25,937 nucleotides of DNA from CAYQSU01 sp964420325 (GTDB lineage: Bacteria; Pseudomonadota; Alphaproteobacteria; Rhodospirillales; Defluviicoccaceae): NCBI GenBank assembly GCA_964420325.1, contig CAYQSU010000050.1, forward strand, positions 1 to 25,937. The letters are read 5' to 3'. A model generated the notes under the pieces. The model worked only from the letters and a program-made list of their open reading frames with translations, had not been told where the DNA came from and searched no databases. Each line of letters starts with the position of its first letter. Within the stretch, counting starts at the first letter, position 1. Positions 22,137-25,937 of the stretch are shown here, piece after piece. Position numbers and translations under genes: made by a program.

Positions 22137-22667
22137 ATGCGCTTACCGATTCTGGCCCTGTGCGTTGCGTTGATGGCGGTGATGGGGTGCGAGACGACCC
22201 CGGAGGACACCGGAGCCGCATCCGGCGTCGGCGCCGCCGGCGCGGGCAGCGGCGCCGGTGTCGTTTCGGGACAACCCAGAGGTCCGGTCACCATCGAGGC
22301 TCTTCAGCAGGAGCTGGAACAGGTCGGCTCGACGGTGTTCTTCGGCTTCGACGAGTATGCTCTCGGATCGGAGGCGCGGTCCGTCATCGAGAGACAGGCG
22401 AGCCTCTTGACCCAGAACCCGGCGGTCACCGTTACCATCGAGGGCCACTGCGACGAGCGCGGCACGCGCGAGTACAACCTCGCCCTCGGCGAGCGGCGCG
22501 CCAGCGCGGTCAAGGACTACCTGGTTGCTCTCGGCGTGTCCCCTGCGCGGGTTGCGACGATCTCGTACGGTGAGGAGCGACCCGCGGTCATCGGCTCGAA
22601 CGAGAGCGCGTGGGCGAGAAACCGGCGTGGGGTCACCGCGGTCACGGGCGGGCGCGTCGGAAGCTGA
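22137..22667 (+). CDS. pal: Peptidoglycan-associated lipoprotein Pal
   Basis: The 176-residue outer-membrane lipoprotein has a lipoprotein signal peptide ending VMGC, with Cys18 as the lipidated residue, a Gly/Ala-rich linker, and an OmpA-like peptidoglycan-binding domain with VFFGFDEYAL, IEGHCDERGTREYN and ALGERRA. It ties the outer membrane to the wall and is the target of TolB. AAGGAG six bases before the ATG is an excellent ribosome site, fitting its usual high expression. Pal may have its own promoter in the 154-bp gap after tolB, but I could not place one with confidence. Confidence 0.96.
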   Translation: MRLPILALCVALMAVMGCETTPEDTGAASGVGAAGAGSGAGVVSGQPRGPVTIEALQQELEQVGSTVFFGFDEYALGSEARSVIERQASLLTQNPAVTVTIEGHCDERGTREYNLALGERRASAVKDYLVALGVSPARVATISYGEERPAVIGSNESAWARNRRGVTAVTGGRVGS

Positions 22668-22827
22668 ACGCTCGAGAGCGTCGTCGGTGCCTTTACCGGA
22701 GCCTTTTGATGCGTGCGCCCGCGACGGAAAGGAACTGGTGTCGGATGGCGCCACATTTCTGACGATAATCGATCGCATGCTGCTACCTTGATAATGAGGC
22801 TAGGATCTTGAACGGGCGGGGACCGGG

Positions 22828-23829
22828 ATGATCAATCGAAGGCGGCGGCCGAGCGCGATGTCATCGCTTCTGGGCGGCGCGGCCATCTTTGTCGGAATTG
22901 CCACGCACGGCGTGGACGCGGTTGCCCAGGATGCGAGTCTCGAGTCTCTGAAGCTGAGACTAGACAGGCTCGAACGGGATGTCGGTGCGCTCAATCGCCG
23001 ACCGGGCGCGCTGCCGGCGAGCGCCGCCGGCCCCTCTGTCGGCGAGAGCGGCAGCGTGGCGGGCGGCCCGGCGGCGGCTCGCCTCGAGGTCCGGCTGTCG
23101 GCGCTCGAGGGCGACCTGCGGGCAACGACGGGGCAGATCGAGGAGTTGAACCATCTCGTCCGGCAGCTCAATCAGCGGCTGGATACGGTGTTCAAGGACC
23201 TCGAGTTTCGCCTCGGGCGCGTGGAGCAGCAGGCCGACTTGGGGCTTGGGCCGGACTCGAAGCCTTTGGACTCGAGTGACCCCACCCAACGGGTGGCGGC
23301 TCCGACGGGCGGTGCCGCGGCCGGCGGCGCTCGGCAGGCGGCGAAGGACGAGGCGGCGCGGACGGCGTTGGTCGTTCCTCCGGTCGCTCTCCGCGGCGCC
23401 CCGACCGGCGCCCTGTCGGGTCCGGGCGGGACGTTGCCGAAGGGCACGCCCGAGGAACAGTATGCGTACGCCTTCGGGCTGCTGCGCATGGCAAGCTACA
23501 GTGAAGCCGAGGTGGCTCTGAAGCAGTTCATGGAGCAGCATCCCGACAGCCAGCTGGCGGACAACGCTCGCTATTGGCTGGGTGAAACCTATTACGTGCG
23601 CGGCGATTACGTTCAGGCGGCGGAGACGTTCCTCGATGCGTACCAGCAAGGAAAGCAAGGTCCGAAGGCGGCCGATGCGCTGTTGAAGCTGGCGATGTCG
23701 CTGGGACGGCTCGACAAGAAGGACGAGGCGTGCACGACCCTGCGGGAGCTGGGCAGGGCCGTTCCCGACGCGCCGCTGCGGGTCAAGAAGAAGTCCGCCG
23801 ACGAACGCAAACGCATCGGATGTAACTAG
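22828..23829 (+). CDS. cpoB: Cell division coordinator CpoB (YbgF)
   Basis: The 333-residue periplasmic protein has a signal peptide (about 1-34, ending AVAQD), an N-terminal coiled coil (LESLKLRLDRLERDV, then a second near LRQLNQRLD), a low-complexity Ala/Gly/Pro linker, and C-terminal tetratricopeptide repeats from about 212 (EEQYAYAFGLLRMASYSEAE, then units around YWLGETYYVRGDY and ALLKLAMSLGRL). CpoB couples Tol energy use to septal wall synthesis by PBP1B in E. coli. A gap of 160 bp after pal holds a small palindrome (22668-22681) and no firm promoter. Confidence 0.92.
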   Translation: MINRRRRPSAMSSLLGGAAIFVGIATHGVDAVAQDASLESLKLRLDRLERDVGALNRRPGALPASAAGPSVGESGSVAGGPAAARLEVRLSALEGDLRATTGQIEELNHLVRQLNQRLDTVFKDLEFRLGRVEQQADLGLGPDSKPLDSSDPTQRVAAPTGGAAAGGARQAAKDEAARTALVVPPVALRGAPTGALSGPGGTLPKGTPEEQYAYAFGLLRMASYSEAEVALKQFMEQHPDSQLADNARYWLGETYYVRGDYVQAAETFLDAYQQGKQGPKAADALLKLAMSLGRLDKKDEACTTLRELGRAVPDAPLRVKKKSADERKRIGCN

Positions 23830-23862
23830 CTGCGATCCGGGCGGCCGTTCATCCGGCGTCGG

Positions 23863-25275
23863 GTGGCTTCGCAGGCCGTCTCTCGGTCTCCTTCGAGCAC
23901 GGAGCGGGAGGCTCCGGATGCCGTGCGCCCCGTCGCTCCGGAGGCGTTCGACGCTGCAATGGCGGCGCTTGGGCCGTTCGAGCGGAGGCCGCACCTGGCG
24001 GTCGCGGTATCCGGCGGCCCGGACAGTCTGGCGCTGTGCCTCCTCGCCGACGGCTGGGCGCGGAGGCACCAGGCGAAGCTGACCGCGCTGACCGTCGATC
24101 ACCGGCTGCGGGCGGACTCCGGCGAGGAGGCGAGACGCGTCGGCCAATGGATGGCGGCATGCGGTCTCGAGCATCGCATCCTGACCTGGGAGGGGCCGAA
24201 ACCGGCGGCCGGCGTTCAGGAAGCCGCTCGCAACGCCCGGTACGGCCTGCTTTCGTCGTGGTGCCGCGAGCACGGCGTTCTCCACCTCTTGCTGGCCCAT
24301 CATCGGGATGACCAGGCCGAGACCTTCCTGATGCGGCTTTGCCGGGCGAGCGGCCCGGAGGGGCTCGCCGCCATGGCCCCGGTCGTCGAAACGCCATCGG
24401 TTCGCCTGCTCCGGCCCCTGCTCGGCGTCCCGGCCGAGCGGCTGAAGGCGCTTCTCAGGGCTTTCAGTCAGGAGTGGATCGACGATCCGTCGAACCGGGA
24501 CGACCGTTTCCTTCGCGTCCGCGTGCGACGGGCCCTGCCGTCGATGCCGGCGCAAGGGGTGACGGCGGACGTGCTGGCCACGCTCGCGGGCCGCCAAGGG
24601 ATGGCGAGGTCGGCCCTCGACATGCGGGCAGCGGCGCTTGCGGCGCGGGTCTGCCGGGTCCACCCCGCCGGGTACGTCTACGTGGACCCGGCAGGCTTGC
24701 GAGAAGCCTCGCCCGAGCTCGCTCTCAGGGTCTTGGGACGCGCCTTGGCGGCGGTCGGCGGCCGACCGCGCGCTCCGCCGATCGAGAGGGTCCGGACGCT
24801 CTATTGCGACATCGTTGCTCCGGGCGGTGCGCCGAGCCACACCTTGAGCGGCTGCCGGGTGCTGGGAAGCCGGGGCCGCCTCATCGTCTGTCGGGAGGCG
24901 CGCGCTCTGCCGGCACCCGTTCCCGTCGACGCCGCCACGTCCCTTGTGTGGGACGGACGCTTTCGGATCCGACTGTCGGGGGGCACGTTGCCCGAGCAGG
25001 AAAACCTCGTTCTGAGACCCCTCGGCGGCGATGGCTGGCGGCAGATCGTCCGGGAGACCCCGACCCTGAGGAACAGCGGCCTGCCGCCCCAGGTTCGCTC
25101 GACGTTGCCGGCGCTCGCCGATGGCCGCGGCATCAGGGTCGTGCCGCATCTCGGTTTCTGCCGACCGGACTGCGCCGGACGTGGAGTCGCTTTCGGCTCC
25201 ATTGTCTTCTCGCCGCCCAATCCCCTGTCGGGCGGAGGCTGCTTCCTTGCGTATGCCGACTCGCGTATTATTTGA
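23863..25275 (+). CDS. tilS: tRNA(Ile)-lysidine synthase
   Basis: The 470-residue enzyme adds lysine to C34 of the CAU-anticodon isoleucine tRNA so that it reads AUA. The PP-loop ATP motif SGGPDS is at 50-55, with TVDHRLR and LLAHHRDDQAETFLMRL downstream, and the IDDPSNRDDRFLRVRVRR segment is diagnostic of TilS. The C-terminal region is long and diverged, as usual. The start is taken as the GTG at 23863, 33 bp after cpoB, but no ribosome site is clear and a start nearer residue 30 is possible. Position between cpoB and ftsH is conserved. Confidence 0.93.
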   Translation: MASQAVSRSPSSTEREAPDAVRPVAPEAFDAAMAALGPFERRPHLAVAVSGGPDSLALCLLADGWARRHQAKLTALTVDHRLRADSGEEARRVGQWMAACGLEHRILTWEGPKPAAGVQEAARNARYGLLSSWCREHGVLHLLLAHHRDDQAETFLMRLCRASGPEGLAAMAPVVETPSVRLLRPLLGVPAERLKALLRAFSQEWIDDPSNRDDRFLRVRVRRALPSMPAQGVTADVLATLAGRQGMARSALDMRAAALAARVCRVHPAGYVYVDPAGLREASPELALRVLGRALAAVGGRPRAPPIERVRTLYCDIVAPGGAPSHTLSGCRVLGSRGRLIVCREARALPAPVPVDAATSLVWDGRFRIRLSGGTLPEQENLVLRPLGGDGWRQIVRETPTLRNSGLPPQVRSTLPALADGRGIRVVPHLGFCRPDCAGRGVAFGSIVFSPPNPLSGGGCFLAYADSRII

Positions 25276-25353
25276 TAGGCCAGAGACACGAGCTTGGAGG
25301 CAGCCGGCGCGGATGCGTCCGACAGCGGCCTGACAGAGAGAGAGGGCTAGACG

Positions 25354-25937
25354 GTGAATTTCAGCAAGAACCTTGCGTTGTGGGTCGTCATTGCCCTCGC
25401 GGTTCTGTTCCTCTTCAACATGTTCCAGGGATCGACGCCGCGTGGCGTGGTGCAGCCGCTCCCTTACTCCGAGTTCCTCTCCCAGGTCGAAGGCGGCAAT
25501 GTTCGGGAGGTGCTGATCAAGGGTCGCGACATCAGCGGCCGCTATCGCGATGGCCAACCTCTCATGACCTATGCGCCCGAGGATCCCAACCTGATCCCGA
25601 AGCTGCAGTCCCACGGCGTTCGCATCAGCGCGCAGCCCTCGGATGAGGGATCGCCGACGCTGTGGAGCATCCTCATTTCCTGGTTCCCGATGCTGCTGCT
25701 GATCGGGGTCTGGATCTTCTTCATGCGCCAGATGCAGGCGGGTGGCGGCAAGGCGATGGGATTCGGCAAGTCGCGGGCGCGACTGCTCACCGAGCGCACC
25801 GGGCGCGTCACCTTCGACGACGTCGCCGGCATCGAAGAAGCTAAGCAGGAGCTGGAAGAGGTCGTCGAGTTCCTCAAGGACCCCCAGAAATTCCAGCGTC
25901 TCGGCGGCAAGATCCCGAAGGGCTGCCTGCTGGTCGG
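25354..25937 (+). CDS. ftsH: ATP-dependent zinc metalloprotease FtsH (5' part, cut by window end)
   Basis: About 194 residues are visible. The first membrane helix is at about 7-24 (ALWVVIALAVLFLFNMF), then a periplasmic domain with QPLPYSEFLSQV, a second helix in the WSILISWFPMLLLIGVWIFF region, the FGKSRARLL linker, and the start of the AAA+ domain with VTFDDVAGIEEAKQEL and FLKDPQKFQRLGGKIPKG just before Walker A. The start is the GTG at 25354, preceded by a purine run (GAGAGAGAGGG). FtsH degrades membrane and short-lived cytoplasmic proteins, including LpxC and sigma-32 in E. coli. The protease domain lies outside the window. Confidence 0.96.
   Translation, partial: MNFSKNLALWVVIALAVLFLFNMFQGSTPRGVVQPLPYSEFLSQVEGGNVREVLIKGRDISGRYRDGQPLMTYAPEDPNLIPKLQSHGVRISAQPSDEGSPTLWSILISWFPMLLLIGVWIFFMRQMQAGGGKAMGFGKSRARLLTERTGRVTFDDVAGIEEAKQELEEVVEFLKDPQKFQRLGGKIPKGCLLV

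Noticed and set aside
25240..25290. A heat-shock (sigma-32) promoter for ftsH, from CTTG followed by TATTAT
   Set aside because: The spacing is about 13-14 bases instead of 17-18, so the two elements do not make a credible promoter.
22960..25614. A minus-strand open frame of 884 codons antisense to cpoB, tilS and ftsH
   Set aside because: It shows no recognisable domain, and it opposes three genes with clear motifs. It is a GC-driven shadow frame.

Overview
The window is a high-G+C stretch (roughly 70% by eye, strong G/C third-position bias) of an alphaproteobacterial chromosome, probably from the Rhodospirillales. The class is supported by the order ruvCAB-ybgC-tolQRAB-pal-cpoB-tilS-ftsH, by argD-argF-hslO, by a 6S RNA between zapA and the 5-formyltetrahydrofolate cyclo-ligase gene, by a response regulator with a C-terminal YFGPDRRRR tail, and by a GAAC-N7-GAAC box that matches the alphaproteobacterial LexA site. 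It is almost all gene: 34 protein-coding loci (one frameshifted, one cut by the window edge) and one RNA gene. No tRNA, rRNA, CRISPR array or insertion sequence was seen.

Layout. Positions 1-275 are non-coding and rich in short phased repeats. On the minus strand, argD-argF-hslO (276-3349) sits behind a good promoter, with a class III sirtuin (3458-4225) upstream. Divergent from the sirtuin, a plus-strand set of low-molecular-weight phosphatase, fructosamine-kinase-like gene (frameshifted) and HAD phosphatase (4283-6296) looks like a protein-deglycation operon. A minus-strand group follows: a 58-residue protein behind a LexA-type box (6311-6487), a TAG-type glycosylase, a uracil-DNA glycosylase and an ABC-2 permease, the last three linked by 4-base overlaps. 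On the plus strand come recX, arsC and a CcmG-like thioredoxin; then a minus-strand radical SAM gene.

From 11340 onward every gene is on the plus strand: an Hpt-like/response-regulator pair with substituted key residues, a coiled-coil protein, zapA, 6S RNA, the cyclo-ligase, a YmdB phosphoesterase, a YebC regulator, ruvCAB, the Tol-Pal envelope system, tilS and the first part of ftsH.

Most of the window is conserved core genome. The least ordinary items are the putative LexA-controlled small protein, the repeat-rich left edge, the CTG-started phosphatase with its frameshifted kinase neighbour, and the receiver whose phospho-acceptor Asp is Glu. All assignments rest on reading motifs and context; no database search was run.
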